The notes: generated by a model not told the origin, from the sequence alone. A stretch of DNA of 64,000 bases from Legionella bozemanae (GCF_001648595.1 NZ_KV441807.1:127253-191252), one strand, 5' to 3'. Positions 26,809-34,916 are shown, counted from the first letter of the stretch. Numbers and translations: made by a program.

Positions 26809-27308
26809 TTATTTATTTTTGGAACGATAAAATTTACACGTAACACCATGGCCAAGATCATCTTTATAATATTCCATACCACACTTCTCCATTACTCGAT
26901 GTGATGCACTATGTTTGAGTGGTGCAAAAGCAATAATATAATCAGAATTGATATTTATTTTACTCCATTCAAGAAGTGCTTCTAGTGCTTCAGATGCATA
27001 ACCCATATCCCAAAACTTTCTTACAATAAGGTATCCAACTTCAATTTCCCCTGTTTCAATTGGTCCAAATCCACATCGTCCAATGAATTCATGAGTCAGC
27101 TTATTGAATATAACAAATCCAGGTAATCCTTTATCTTTATAAGATTTATAATCTGTTTTATTCTTTGTTTAGTCTGCTCTCGATCTTGTGTTCCATCAGG
27201 AAAGAATTTTCTAACTTCTCGTTCTGCATTAAGTTGAGCTACTAGGTCTAAGTCCTCATCCTTAATCAAACGCAAAAACATCCTTGATGTTTCAATTTTA
27301 ATGGTCAT
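26809..27308 (-). pseudogene. GNAT acetyltransferase, frameshifted
   Basis: The N-terminal part (MTIKIETSRMFLRLIKDEDL through DREQTKQRIKQII) is in one frame. The rest (KGLPGFVIFNKLTHEFIGRCGFGP, MGYASEALEALLEW, HRVMEKCGM) continues in another frame. The break is near 27135-27150, in a run of A/T. Together they make one complete GNAT (RimJ/RimL-like) protein of about 165 residues. The intact frame would N-acetylate an unknown small molecule or protein. Either the gene is broken or the sequence has an indel error in the A/T run. Confidence 0.8.
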
Positions 27309-27371
27309 ATTGGTTCACTTCAAACCCTTCTGTCTTTGTGTTTTTTATTCATAATGCCATCTCCATTAGTG

Positions 27372-28361
27372 CTACAGCATGATCATTAGGTTTGGAGCAA
27401 TATTTTTTAAATTAATAATTGTTTTCAACACTTGATTGACCTGCTCAATACCCATAGTTTGTTGTTCTGATTCTTCCATCACACATGAACGCTCTATATT
27501 GTAAACCATCCAGTTAATCCAGTTGCCTTGAACTGCGTTAAAAGCTGCTTGTAGGATATCTTTATTCAAATAGCCTCCTGATGTTGTGTAAGCGCGCATC
27601 ATTTTAATAAATAATTCTTCATCAAAATGCGTAGTAATACCACTCCAGTTTAAGCTTGTATCGACAATCTCGTGTGTGGGATTGAGTTTATGGGCACATT
27701 CCCAGTCAATTAGTATTGGACGGTTGTTATCCCATAAAACATTTTTTTGATCCAGATCCCCATGACTTATGAGTATATGCTTTTTAAGCGCGGGTAGAGA
27801 ATTTTGAAAAGCTGTATTTATTGAAATGATATCTTGTCGAAGTGCTGTCAATTCATTCGCAAAAGGACAATTACAGAGATTAGCTTTTTGGATTAGCTCA
27901 ATAAGCTTATCGTTTGGATGAATATCAAATTCAAGCTCGGTAATTTCTGGCACAATAAGATTAATAAGGTGCATTTTTGCAAGAATATTAGCAATTTTCA
28001 ATGCATGAACTTCAGAAACTGCATCCTTATGTAGTGGTTCGGCGTTTACCCATGGATAAATCAGAAATCCAACGCCATCAATAATTTCAAGATAATTATC
28101 CATATGGTCTATTGCTGATACTCCTGGGATACCATGTTCAATAAAGCGTGAGGCAATGGATTCGGTTAAATTGTAATTTTTTATAATGGCTTCATTCGCT
28201 AGATTAATATGCGGGGACAGTTGTTTAATGGCGTAAGAGCCTTCATCTGTGTTGATGCGCCACATGGTATGCAGCAATCCGCCATGTATTCTTTTAGGAG
28301 CATTTAAAGGAACACCTAATTGAAAAAGATTACAAAGCGATATCATTTGTTGATGGTTCAT
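27372..28361 (-). CDS. APH-fold small-molecule phosphotransferase
   Basis: 329-residue aminoglycoside-phosphotransferase/choline-kinase-fold protein. Brenner's motif is HGDLDQKN (H200, D202 and N207), with the metal-binding IDW (D219) twelve residues on. A likely ATP-binding Lys lies in YAIKQLSP (K46). The substrate cannot be told from sequence. It does not resemble the Legionella spectinomycin kinase APH(9) as I recall it, so I make no resistance claim. Minus strand, single gene in the cargo region. Confidence 0.75.
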   Translation of the reverse strand: MNHQQMISLCNLFQLGVPLNAPKRIHGGLLHTMWRINTDEGSYAIKQLSPHINLANEAIIKNYNLTESIASRFIEHGIPGVSAIDHMDNYLEIIDGVGFLIYPWVNAEPLHKDAVSEVHALKIANILAKMHLINLIVPEITELEFDIHPNDKLIELIQKANLCNCPFANELTALRQDIISINTAFQNSLPALKKHILISHGDLDQKNVLWDNNRPILIDWECAHKLNPTHEIVDTSLNWSGITTHFDEELFIKMMRAYTTSGGYLNKDILQAAFNAVQGNWINWMVYNIERSCVMEESEQQTMGIEQVNQVLKTIINLKNIAPNLMIML

Positions 28362-28787
28362 TTTATTTCACAGTCTCTTTTTTTTAAAATTTTAACTGAC
28401 GACAGAAATTTTTAGTATAGAAAAATAAAATATCGGTCATGCTAAGACACGTGGAATAAACCCCTCTGCTTGCATTTGCCAGAGCTTATAAAAATGGCCA
28501 CCTTGATTCCTTATAGGCTCTCAGATTATCTATCCAAATAACGAGTTATTGATTATAGCATATTGATTTATCAGGGGAGATATACTACCAAGTGCAAAAT
28601 AATTAGTGTTCAAAAAAACATACATTTGTGGAATAATGCAAGTCAGTCCATAACGATGTTTTATGCACTGACCTGTTATTTGAAATGAAAGATTTTTTGA
28701 TAATGGTTGATTTTTGATAGGATAATGATCTAAATTTTTATAAAATTAAATAGTACAAAATTTTGATTACCAAATTTTGGAGGGACT
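28362..28787. other. AT-rich intergenic region upstream of the borosin locus
   Basis: 426 bases separate the divergent kinase gene from the borosin precursor. The only structure I can support is a promoter-like pair near 28697-28726 and a short inverted repeat, CAAAATTTTG then CAAATTTTG, around 28756-28779 just before the ribosome site. No RNA gene is recognisable. Confidence 0.5.
28697..28726 (+). promoter_or_regulatory. Predicted sigma70-type promoter for the borosin operon
   Basis: TTGATA (28697-28702) and GATAAT (28721-28726) are separated by 18 bases, close to consensus. The predicted start is about 55 bases upstream of the precursor ATG. It is the best-spaced pair seen in the region, but AT-rich DNA produces such pairs by chance. 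Confidence 0.35.
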
Positions 28788-29006
28788 ATGGAATTATTAG
28801 ATGCAGTTGAGGCATTGGTGAGAAATCCTCTCCTTGATACAGCGATTTTAGAGGATTGGATTTTAAGTAAAAGCTTGGTTGAATCATATAAAAACTCAGA
28901 TACCCATAAAATCAGGGAGTTAATCACTGGTAAAAAGAATTTTTCGGATATGAGTCATGTGATCCCGTATTCGGATATGAGCCATGTGTTTCCAGTGACC
29001 CAATAG
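28788..29006 (+). CDS. Split-borosin precursor peptide with duplicated core
   Basis: 72 residues. Residues 1-48 form a compact helical leader (PLLDTAILEDWILSKSLVES, then IRELITG), like the helical-bundle binding domain of split-borosin precursors. The C-terminus is two near-identical nonapeptides, FSDMSHVIP (52-60) and YSDMSHVFP (61-69), then VTQ. GGAGGG at 28779-28784 precedes ATG 28788. The methyltransferase gene starts 8 bases after the stop, so the pair is certainly co-transcribed. By analogy with borosins, the core would receive alpha-N-methyl groups and be released by a protease. The final product and which residues are methylated are unknown. Confidence 0.75.
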   Translation: MELLDAVEALVRNPLLDTAILEDWILSKSLVESYKNSDTHKIRELITGKKNFSDMSHVIPYSDMSHVFPVTQ

Positions 29007-29014
29007 GGACTTAA

Positions 29015-29785
29015 GTGAAAGTTTTAGCATTAGTTGGCACTGGAATTAAAACAATAGCTCATATTACAGAGGAAGCAAAAGGATATATTTGTACTTGCGA
29101 CAAGGTATTGTATTTAGTTAATGAACCCTTGCTAGAGCGTTATATTCGTAAATTAGCGAAATCATCAGAGTCACTGGATTCAATCTACTTTAACTCTAAA
29201 TCAAGAGAAAATGCTTATAATAATGTGGCACAATATATTCATAGAGCGATAGAAGATGTAGGCTCTCTATGTGTTGTTATATATGGCCATCCATGTGTGT
29301 TTGCCACTCCTGGCTTGCTTGCTTTATCTGTGCTTAGTGATAGCATTAAAACAGTGGTGTGTCCCGGTATTTCAGCTCAAGATTGTTTATATGCTGATCT
29401 TCGATTTGATCCTGCATCTGGAGGTATCCAGTCCTTTGATGCTACGGAATATCTTTTGTATGATAAATCAGTAGATACTTCTTCTCATGTAGTGATTTAT
29501 CAGATTGGTATGGTTGGAAATTTGGGTTTACCAACGAATACAGTCAATTTGGAAGCCATCAATTTTATTAAAAAAAAGTTAATCAAGCTCTATAAAAAAG
29601 GAAAAAAGGCTATTGTCTACGAAGCTGCTCTTTATCCTGGTACTCATCCAAAGATATCTGAATTTGATTTAAAGCAACTTGATAGACAGAAGTTAACAAC
29701 ACTATCTACTTTGTATATTCCTCCCGATGAAATACTACGAGTGCCGAGTTCTGATGCATTAAAGTTATTAAATCAAATGGCATAG
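29015..29785 (+). CDS. Borosin peptide backbone alpha-N-methyltransferase (OphMA/SonM-like)
   Basis: 256-residue tetrapyrrole-methylase-superfamily enzyme. It matches the methyltransferase domain of fungal OphMA closely as I recall it: GTGI (8-11), SRENAY (63-68; R64 and Y68 match OphMA R72 and Y76), YGHPCVF (90-96; Y90 matches Y98), PGISAQDCLYADL (117-129), and STLYIPP near the C-terminus. The OphMA precursor is fused to its enzyme. Here the precursor is a separate gene directly upstream, as in bacterial split borosins. The enzyme would use SAM to methylate core backbone amides. GTG start 29015. A cobalamin-pathway methylase is unlikely given the borosin-specific blocks. Confidence 0.92.
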   Translation: MKVLALVGTGIKTIAHITEEAKGYICTCDKVLYLVNEPLLERYIRKLAKSSESLDSIYFNSKSRENAYNNVAQYIHRAIEDVGSLCVVIYGHPCVFATPGLLALSVLSDSIKTVVCPGISAQDCLYADLRFDPASGGIQSFDATEYLLYDKSVDTSSHVVIYQIGMVGNLGLPTNTVNLEAINFIKKKLIKLYKKGKKAIVYEAALYPGTHPKISEFDLKQLDRQKLTTLSTLYIPPDEILRVPSSDALKLLNQMA

Positions 29786-29829
29786 TTTAAGTGGATGTAT
29801 CTAATTTTTATTTAATGTGAGGGATTACA

Positions 29830-31035
29830 ATGAGCTCAACAGCCAGCTCTTCTAAAGTAGGTTTTTCTTTTAGTGATTTACCAGTCACTTGTAAGTTATT
29901 ATTGATTCTTTCTTTTATAGAGGCTATTGGAGGTGGCCTATCTTACCATATTGCGTATTTTTTTAGTGTAAGCACCAATTTTAATAAATTAAATATAGGC
30001 TTCTTAGGCTTTTCAATGGGGATTGGAGCTATTTTGGGCAGCATATGTGGTGGATACGTTACGGGAAAAGCACAAGCAAAGGGTATAATTGGGACAAGTT
30101 TCTTACTCATAGGCATAGCGTTTGTTATTTTAGCAAAAGTAAGTTCTTTTCACTTATCTGTTGTCTTTGTATTTTTAATGGGATTTGGAATCAATTTATT
30201 TATCACTTGCAGTAATTCATCTTTGTTGCAGATTTCAAGAAATACCAACCACAGTTTAACGATCGCCCAATCCTATAAAAACGCACTGGAAAATACTGGT
30301 GGTATTGTGGCAATGGTATTAATCATGCTTTTAGCGCAAAATTATTTTAAATTAGCAATGATTTTGGTTGGCGTTACTTTGATATTGTTTTCAATAGTAA
30401 TTTTTATAAAATTAGAAATCAGTAATCATGATGTAGCTGCAATACCCAGTAATAAAGAAGAAATTGAGACAATCTATAGCTCGCTTATTCCAATGTTATT
30501 TTCGGTATTTTGCATCGGCTTAACTTATGGGATACAAAAAACCGTACTAGGAATTCACTTAAACGAAACAATAGGAAATTCTTTAATCATTGGATTTTTT
30601 TTCGCAACCGATCCCATTTTAATTGCATTATTCCAAGTAAAATTATCAAAACGGATTGAGCGATTCAATAAACATATAGTTGCTTGTATTGGCTGTATTT
30701 TATTAGGGGCATCAACATTTGCTATGGGCCTCTCTTCTACAATACTAGGAATGTTTTGTTCGCTTTTAGTTTTTACTCTTGGTGAGATGTTGTTCATGGC
30801 ATACTCCGTTGCATTATGTCATCAATATGGAAGCTCTAACCACAGTGGCTTAGGAATAGGGGCGTGGCGTAGCGCATATTCATTAGGCATGATGATTGGC
30901 CCTCTCATATCAGGAGTAGCAATGTATTATTTTAATGCCCAAAGCGCCTGGACAATATCTTCTTTGCTTTGTTTTATGAGTGCCTTCTTAGTATTTAATT
31001 CTAAAAGAGCACAGCGCTTAGAAGCTGTTTATTGA
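29830..31035 (+). CDS. MFS transporter, probable borosin exporter
   Basis: 401-residue, 12-segment major facilitator protein with internal Gly-rich repeats (for example LGFSMGIGAILGSICGGYV and WRSAYSLGMMIGPLISG). It lies 44 bases after the methyltransferase on the same strand, with GTGAGGG as ribosome site before ATG 29830. It resembles drug/sugar efflux MFS proteins but lacks features that fix its substrate. Position suggests it exports the modified peptide or gives self-protection. The 3' end overlaps a convergent gene by 18 bases. Confidence 0.85.
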   Translation: MSSTASSSKVGFSFSDLPVTCKLLLILSFIEAIGGGLSYHIAYFFSVSTNFNKLNIGFLGFSMGIGAILGSICGGYVTGKAQAKGIIGTSFLLIGIAFVILAKVSSFHLSVVFVFLMGFGINLFITCSNSSLLQISRNTNHSLTIAQSYKNALENTGGIVAMVLIMLLAQNYFKLAMILVGVTLILFSIVIFIKLEISNHDVAAIPSNKEEIETIYSSLIPMLFSVFCIGLTYGIQKTVLGIHLNETIGNSLIIGFFFATDPILIALFQVKLSKRIERFNKHIVACIGCILLGASTFAMGLSSTILGMFCSLLVFTLGEMLFMAYSVALCHQYGSSNHSGLGIGAWRSAYSLGMMIGPLISGVAMYYFNAQSAWTISSLLCFMSAFLVFNSKRAQRLEAVY

Positions 31036-32325
31036 GATGCATCCTTTAAAAAAAGGCGCATCTTGACAAAAAGTATCATTACTTAAATGATGTACTCCAG
31101 GATCATTTTTGAATAAATAATCAATGTCTGAAAGCCAATTTTGTTTGTTCTCAAAACCATGGTAATAAACAAATTGAGCTTTCTTGGCCTTTTCTTCAAG
31201 AACTGTATCGGCCCATTCTTCATGAGCAGAGGAAAATAAGTCTTTATATTTATTTGTAACGATTTTTATATTTTCAAGCTCGGAAATTAAGGTTGCTTTT
31301 TTTCTGGACAACCCTTGGTATGGTCTAAAAATAGGATGTTGAAGCGAAAAATATACTGGATTTTTTTCAACGTGCTTTTTAGGTATTAATATAGAAGGTT
31401 CTGTTTTTAGCTTATAAATGTCTTTTAAAACGTAGCTTATCCATGATGCAGGCAAGAACTCATCGGTATTGGTAAATGAAAACCCATATTTTTCACCTAT
31501 GAGAATTTCAAAGATATATTTAGCAGTATCTTGAATAAAAAAATCTCGCTCTAAATTTGACTTATCAAAAGCAACCCTAAAAATATGTTGATAATAGTCT
31601 CCGTAGTAGGTGTAAGCATAATAATGTAGATAATATTTAAAGAAATATTTATTAATATTGATCCACTCAGGATTGTTAACAATGTTATCTATCCATTTTT
31701 CAGAAAAGTAAATGATGGAGGCCCGCCATTTACTTTCAGAGGGGCAAGATTGGTAAATTCGTTTAAAGAACTCACTGTGATCATGGTATGAATTGGGGAT
31801 GGTACAATCAATTCCAGATCGAATAAGACGATTATGGCTTCTTTTGCATCCAATATTTTGTGTTACAAGGGTGGTTTGTGCCCCAGCCTTTACAGACAGT
31901 ATGCCATTAGGCAAGTATCGTTTAAGTGGTTTTATCTGTGTTATATGCCCAATGTTAAAAAAATCCCCTTTTTTATCTATGTAAACAGGATGTGTTTCAT
32001 TTTCTGCATTACCTCTTAAGTACCATTCAAAGCCTTTATCTAATACCAGACCTAATGGACAACTATGAAATCCATAAAAGAGGTCTTTCGTAATTGGTTC
32101 TAGAGATGAAAAATTATTAAGGGTTTGAAGCTTTCCTTGGTGTGGAATATAAAAGGTTTCAGAATCTCCAATCAAATCACCATACCCAAAGTTAAAAATA
32201 TAAAGTGGGAAATCTTTTCCAGGCGCGATTTCATCAACTAAGTAAAAAAACTCAGAGTTAGAGCGTTTTACTTCCTCTTTAATTTCATCCCAACATACTT
32301 TAGTAAAATTCCTACAAAATTCCAT
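31018..32325 (-). CDS. Uncharacterised 435-residue protein
   Basis: Soluble protein rich in aromatic residues, with no signal peptide or membrane segment. I recognise no family. Visible features are an N-terminal FYLVDEIAPGKDFPLYIF, a FGYGDLIGDSETFYIP block, a Tyr-cluster (KYYLHYYAYTYYGDYYQH, about residues 220-240) and many His/Cys. It is convergent with the MFS gene and overlaps it by 18 bases. It may be an unrelated cargo gene or an accessory enzyme of the peptide locus; nothing in the sequence decides this. No strong ribosome site precedes ATG 32325. Confidence 0.65.
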   Translation of the reverse strand: MEFCRNFTKVCWDEIKEEVKRSNSEFFYLVDEIAPGKDFPLYIFNFGYGDLIGDSETFYIPHQGKLQTLNNFSSLEPITKDLFYGFHSCPLGLVLDKGFEWYLRGNAENETHPVYIDKKGDFFNIGHITQIKPLKRYLPNGILSVKAGAQTTLVTQNIGCKRSHNRLIRSGIDCTIPNSYHDHSEFFKRIYQSCPSESKWRASIIYFSEKWIDNIVNNPEWININKYFFKYYLHYYAYTYYGDYYQHIFRVAFDKSNLERDFFIQDTAKYIFEILIGEKYGFSFTNTDEFLPASWISYVLKDIYKLKTEPSILIPKKHVEKNPVYFSLQHPIFRPYQGLSRKKATLISELENIKIVTNKYKDLFSSAHEEWADTVLEEKAKKAQFVYYHGFENKQNWLSDIDYLFKNDPGVHHLSNDTFCQDAPFFKGCISINSF

Positions 32326-32483
32326 ATTCGTATCATTGTTAATTAAGTTATTGTTATTTTGAACAAAAATGCTTATTTGCCAAATATTTTAGTGATGTAA
32401 ATGACGGGCGTATTATGTTCTAATCTGATCATGCTTGTCAAATAAGTAAAGTACGTTGTTGTATCGTAATAAGGATTTTGATC

Positions 32484-32693
32484 ATGATGATTGTAGGTGA
32501 ACAAGGTATTAATGGAGAGTGTATTGCAGTTCAGGTTATTGATAAAATCTTGAGTAGTACAGAACACAATCTTGTTACATTATCCGAGATATTAGGGATA
32601 TCTTTAAAAAAGCTTGTTCTGAAAAAGGGATTTTCAAATGATGAAATATTAATGATTGTAAATCTAGGAAGTTTAATTAATAAAATACCTTAG
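32484..32693 (+). CDS. Small helical protein, possible regulator
   Basis: 69 residues (MMIVGEQGINGEC). The middle, STEHNLVTLSEILGISLKKL, looks like a helix-turn-helix. It is similar to STNYTLKDIATLLNCSIRQL in the small protein at 33473, so the two may be paralogues flanking the repressor. AAGGA lies 8 bases before ATG 32484. It is convergent with the repressor gene and overlaps it by 17 bases. Confidence 0.5.
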   Translation: MMIVGEQGINGECIAVQVIDKILSSTEHNLVTLSEILGISLKKLVLKKGFSNDEILMIVNLGSLINKIP

Positions 32694-33276
32694 TTCCATT
32701 CTTGACCCAACCTATGATTTGAAACATTGATGCTGATTCAAATCGTATTTGTGGCCAATCTGGATTGAGTGGTGAGCATATAAATGTATTGTCTTCAGAG
32801 CTTATTTTTCTAAATAAGTTCTCATCTGTAGCCTTAATATGAATCAGCACTAAGTCGCAATGGTTTTGTTTTTGTTTACAAAAAGTAACTAAGTCACCCG
32901 AATTATAAATAGGGGACATGCTTTTATCATGCACGATAAATGCAAAATCTTCATGAGTTATATTGTCTTGAATTGATGAGGGTATTGGGAGATAACCTTC
33001 AATTTTAGACGAGGCATTGATGATAGGGATTGTTAGGAAGGGATTATCCTTCATAGGCTTGTGGTCAGTATCTAAAAATAATAACCATGTTGAAGAAACA
33101 CCTAATGCATTACCGAGTATCTCTGCATCTTTAAACCTGGGCGATCTTGTTCCTCTTTCCCAATTACTAATTCGTTGCGTTGAAAAACCAGTAACTTCAG
33201 CCAATTGTACGGCTGTAAGTTTTTTGTTTTTTCGCGACTCTTTAATTCTTAATCCTATTTTTGATTTTATATCCAT
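32677..33276 (-). CDS. CI/LexA-like repressor (HTH + S24 peptidase)
   Basis: 199 residues. The N-terminal HTH_3 domain (IGLRIKESRKNKKLTAVQLA to RISNWERGTRSPR) binds DNA. The C-terminal S24 domain contains the nucleophile motif HDKSMSPIYNSGD. In the strand where LexA/CI carry the catalytic lysine, the sequence is ENLFRKI, so the dyad lysine is not obvious and self-cleavage may be altered. Two perfect operators lie 15-52 bases upstream of its start, suggesting autoregulation. It probably represses the element's excision and transfer genes until DNA damage or another signal. Confidence 0.88.
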   Translation of the reverse strand: MDIKSKIGLRIKESRKNKKLTAVQLAEVTGFSTQRISNWERGTRSPRFKDAEILGNALGVSSTWLLFLDTDHKPMKDNPFLTIPIINASSKIEGYLPIPSSIQDNITHEDFAFIVHDKSMSPIYNSGDLVTFCKQKQNHCDLVLIHIKATDENLFRKISSEDNTFICSPLNPDWPQIRFESASMFQIIGWVKNGTKVFY

Positions 33277-33290
33277 AAAAAACCTTGAAA

Positions 33291-33328
33291 AATAAACAAA
33301 ATTGTTTATTATAAACGAAATCGTTTAT
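33291..33328. promoter_or_regulatory. Tandem operators of the element repressor
   Basis: Two adjacent inverted repeats share a consensus: AATAAACAA-AA-TTGTTTATT (33291-33310) and ATAAACGA-AA-TCGTTTAT (33311-33328), about 19 bases centre to centre, two helical turns. Further half-sites (TGTTTATC and ACGTTTATT) lie at 33341-33359, within a TGTGTAT/ATACACA inverted repeat (33334-33340/33360-33366). The block sits between the divergent repressor gene and the 33473 gene, as in phage switch regions. Confidence 0.65.
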
Positions 33329-33472
33329 ATTCGTGTGTATTGTTTATCTAACGTTTATTATACACATAAGTTGAATGAACAGTAACACATAAAAAATCGA
33401 TTGAGATAAAAAAATATGTTTAAAGCATTTTCTGTACCTATCTACAGAATAAGTTGAAAAGGAGTATTCGTT

Positions 33473-33727
33473 GTGGAAAATAATTTTAGGCTACAAATCT
33501 GTAAGAGCATCATTAATTATCTATTAGAGTCAACCAACTATACTCTAAAAGATATTGCTACTTTATTAAACTGCTCAATAAGACAATTACATTCAATTTA
33601 TTTCGATGAGTTGATGCCAACAAACCTATCTTACGAAAGGGATCTTGTGGGGCTTTATCATTTAATTCTTGAGCTCAATACTAATAAACAATATGTGCAC
33701 CAGGGTTTTAAATGGGCTTGCATATGA
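33473..33727 (+). CDS. Small HTH-like protein of the integration module
   Basis: 84 residues, GTG start with AAAAGGAG 8 bases upstream. The middle region TLKDIATLLNCSIRQLHSIY looks like a helix-turn-helix and resembles the small protein at 32484. Its stop overlaps the excisionase start in an ATGA arrangement, so it is the first gene of a regulator-excisionase-integrase operon under the operator block. Likely a transcriptional or directionality regulator; family not recognised. Confidence 0.6.
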   Translation: MENNFRLQICKSIINYLLESTNYTLKDIATLLNCSIRQLHSIYFDELMPTNLSYERDLVGLYHLILELNTNKQYVHQGFKWACI

Positions 33728-34017
33728 ATACTTTAAATATTGAAGGGGCTTCAAAGCTTCTAGGAGCTCACAGGGAAACTATCCGAAGAATGGCTGCATC
33801 AGGTGAACTACCTGGAGTAAAGATAGGTAGAAGCTGGGTATTTTTAGAACAAGATCTTGTGATGTATTTAAGAAACAAGTACTCTAGTTGCGATGCATTG
33901 CAGGGTGTCGCCTATAGGAGCAATACAAAATGGCACTCTACAAAAGAGATGGAATCTGGTGGATCGATATCTTCCATCAAGGAAAGAGAATACGTAAAAG
34001 TACTGGGACTGAAATAA
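33724..34017 (+). CDS. Excisionase-like winged-HTH (HTH_17) protein
   Basis: 97 residues. The first 55 form a MerR-like HTH_17 domain of the excisionase type: IEGASKLLGAHRETIRRMAA then GELPGVKIGRSWVFLEQDL. Such proteins bind and bend att-site DNA and set integrase direction. ATG 33724 overlaps the preceding stop. The last 88 bases overlap the integrase gene in another frame, so its C-terminal tail is encoded out of frame with the integrase N-terminus. Confidence 0.8.
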   Translation: MNTLNIEGASKLLGAHRETIRRMAASGELPGVKIGRSWVFLEQDLVMYLRNKYSSCDALQGVAYRSNTKWHSTKEMESGGSISSIKEREYVKVLGLK

Positions 34018-34916
34018 AGCAGGAAGCACAACATTTTCATGACCAAATGAAACATGGGCTTTGGTTAGAAAAGCAAGTAAAGTCTATACCGAATAAAACA
34101 TGGATGGATGCAGTAGTAAGATGGCTAGAAGAGTCAAAACATAAACGAAGTCTAGCTACCGATAAAATTCATTTTGCATGGCTCGATCAACATTTAAGAA
34201 ATAAAAAACTTTCAGAGGTTGATCGCGATCTTATCGAAGCAATTGCTAAGAAAAAAGAGAAAACGAATGTATCGCTTACTACGGTGAATCGAATTCTTGA
34301 GTTAATTCGAGCCATTTTAAACCGCGCTCAAAAAGAGTGGGGTTGGCTTGAATCAATTCCAGCTATTCGCATGAGAAAGGTTGAAAATAAGCGTATACGC
34401 TGGCTTACAAAACAGGAGGCTAATTGCCTGCTAAAAGAGCTGCCAGAACATTTAAAAGATATGGCAGCGTTTACATTAGCGACAGGCCTTCGAGAGTCCA
34501 ATGTGACACAATTAAAATGGAGCGAAATAAATTTAGCTAAAAAGCATGCGCTGATTCATGCTGATGAGTCTAAATCAAAACGTGACATTCCTGTGCCATT
34601 GAATAAACAGGCTCTTGCTATTTTAGATGCTCAGCAAGGAAAACATCCAGTATATGTCTTTACCTATCAAGGGAAACCAGTTACCCGGTGTAATAACCAT
34701 GCTTGGCGAAAAGCTTTAGATCGAGCAAGGATCGAAAATTTTCGTTGGCATGACTTACGTCATACCTGGGCAAGCTGGCATGTACAAAATGGTACACCTT
34801 TACATGAGCTTCAACAACTTGGGGGATGGTCAAATTATGAAATGGTTTTGCGCTACGCACACCTTTCTAGTGATCATCTACAGAACGCGGCAGAACGTCT
34901 TCATAGCGCACTTTGA
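33930..34916 (+). CDS. int: Tyrosine site-specific recombinase (integrase)
   Basis: 328-residue phage-type integrase. It has an N-terminal arm-binding region (residues 1-30), a core-binding SAM-like domain (about 55-140), and a catalytic domain with R188 (ATGLRES), K215/K217, H274-x-x-R277 (WHDLRH), W300 and nucleophile Y309 (VLRYAHLS). It ends 99 bases before the 3' end of a tRNA-Arg gene, the usual geometry for an integrase and its tRNA attachment site. Its start is inside the excisionase gene. It would integrate and excise the whole conjugative element. Confidence 0.93.
   Translation: MALYKRDGIWWIDIFHQGKRIRKSTGTEIKQEAQHFHDQMKHGLWLEKQVKSIPNKTWMDAVVRWLEESKHKRSLATDKIHFAWLDQHLRNKKLSEVDRDLIEAIAKKKEKTNVSLTTVNRILELIRAILNRAQKEWGWLESIPAIRMRKVENKRIRWLTKQEANCLLKELPEHLKDMAAFTLATGLRESNVTQLKWSEINLAKKHALIHADESKSKRDIPVPLNKQALAILDAQQGKHPVYVFTYQGKPVTRCNNHAWRKALDRARIENFRWHDLRHTWASWHVQNGTPLHELQQLGGWSNYEMVLRYAHLSSDHLQNAAERLHSAL

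Noticed and set aside
27372-28361. Spectinomycin kinase APH(9)-like resistance gene
   Set aside because: Shares only the generic kinase motifs; the rest does not resemble the Legionella APH(9) sequence I remember.
31793-32019. Two small + strand frames opposite the 435-residue gene
   Set aside because: Overlapping antisense shadows with Cys/Tyr-rich, low-quality products.
32677-34916. A prophage
   Set aside because: Repressor, excisionase and integrase are present but no capsid, terminase, tail or lysis genes are seen; they serve the conjugative element.
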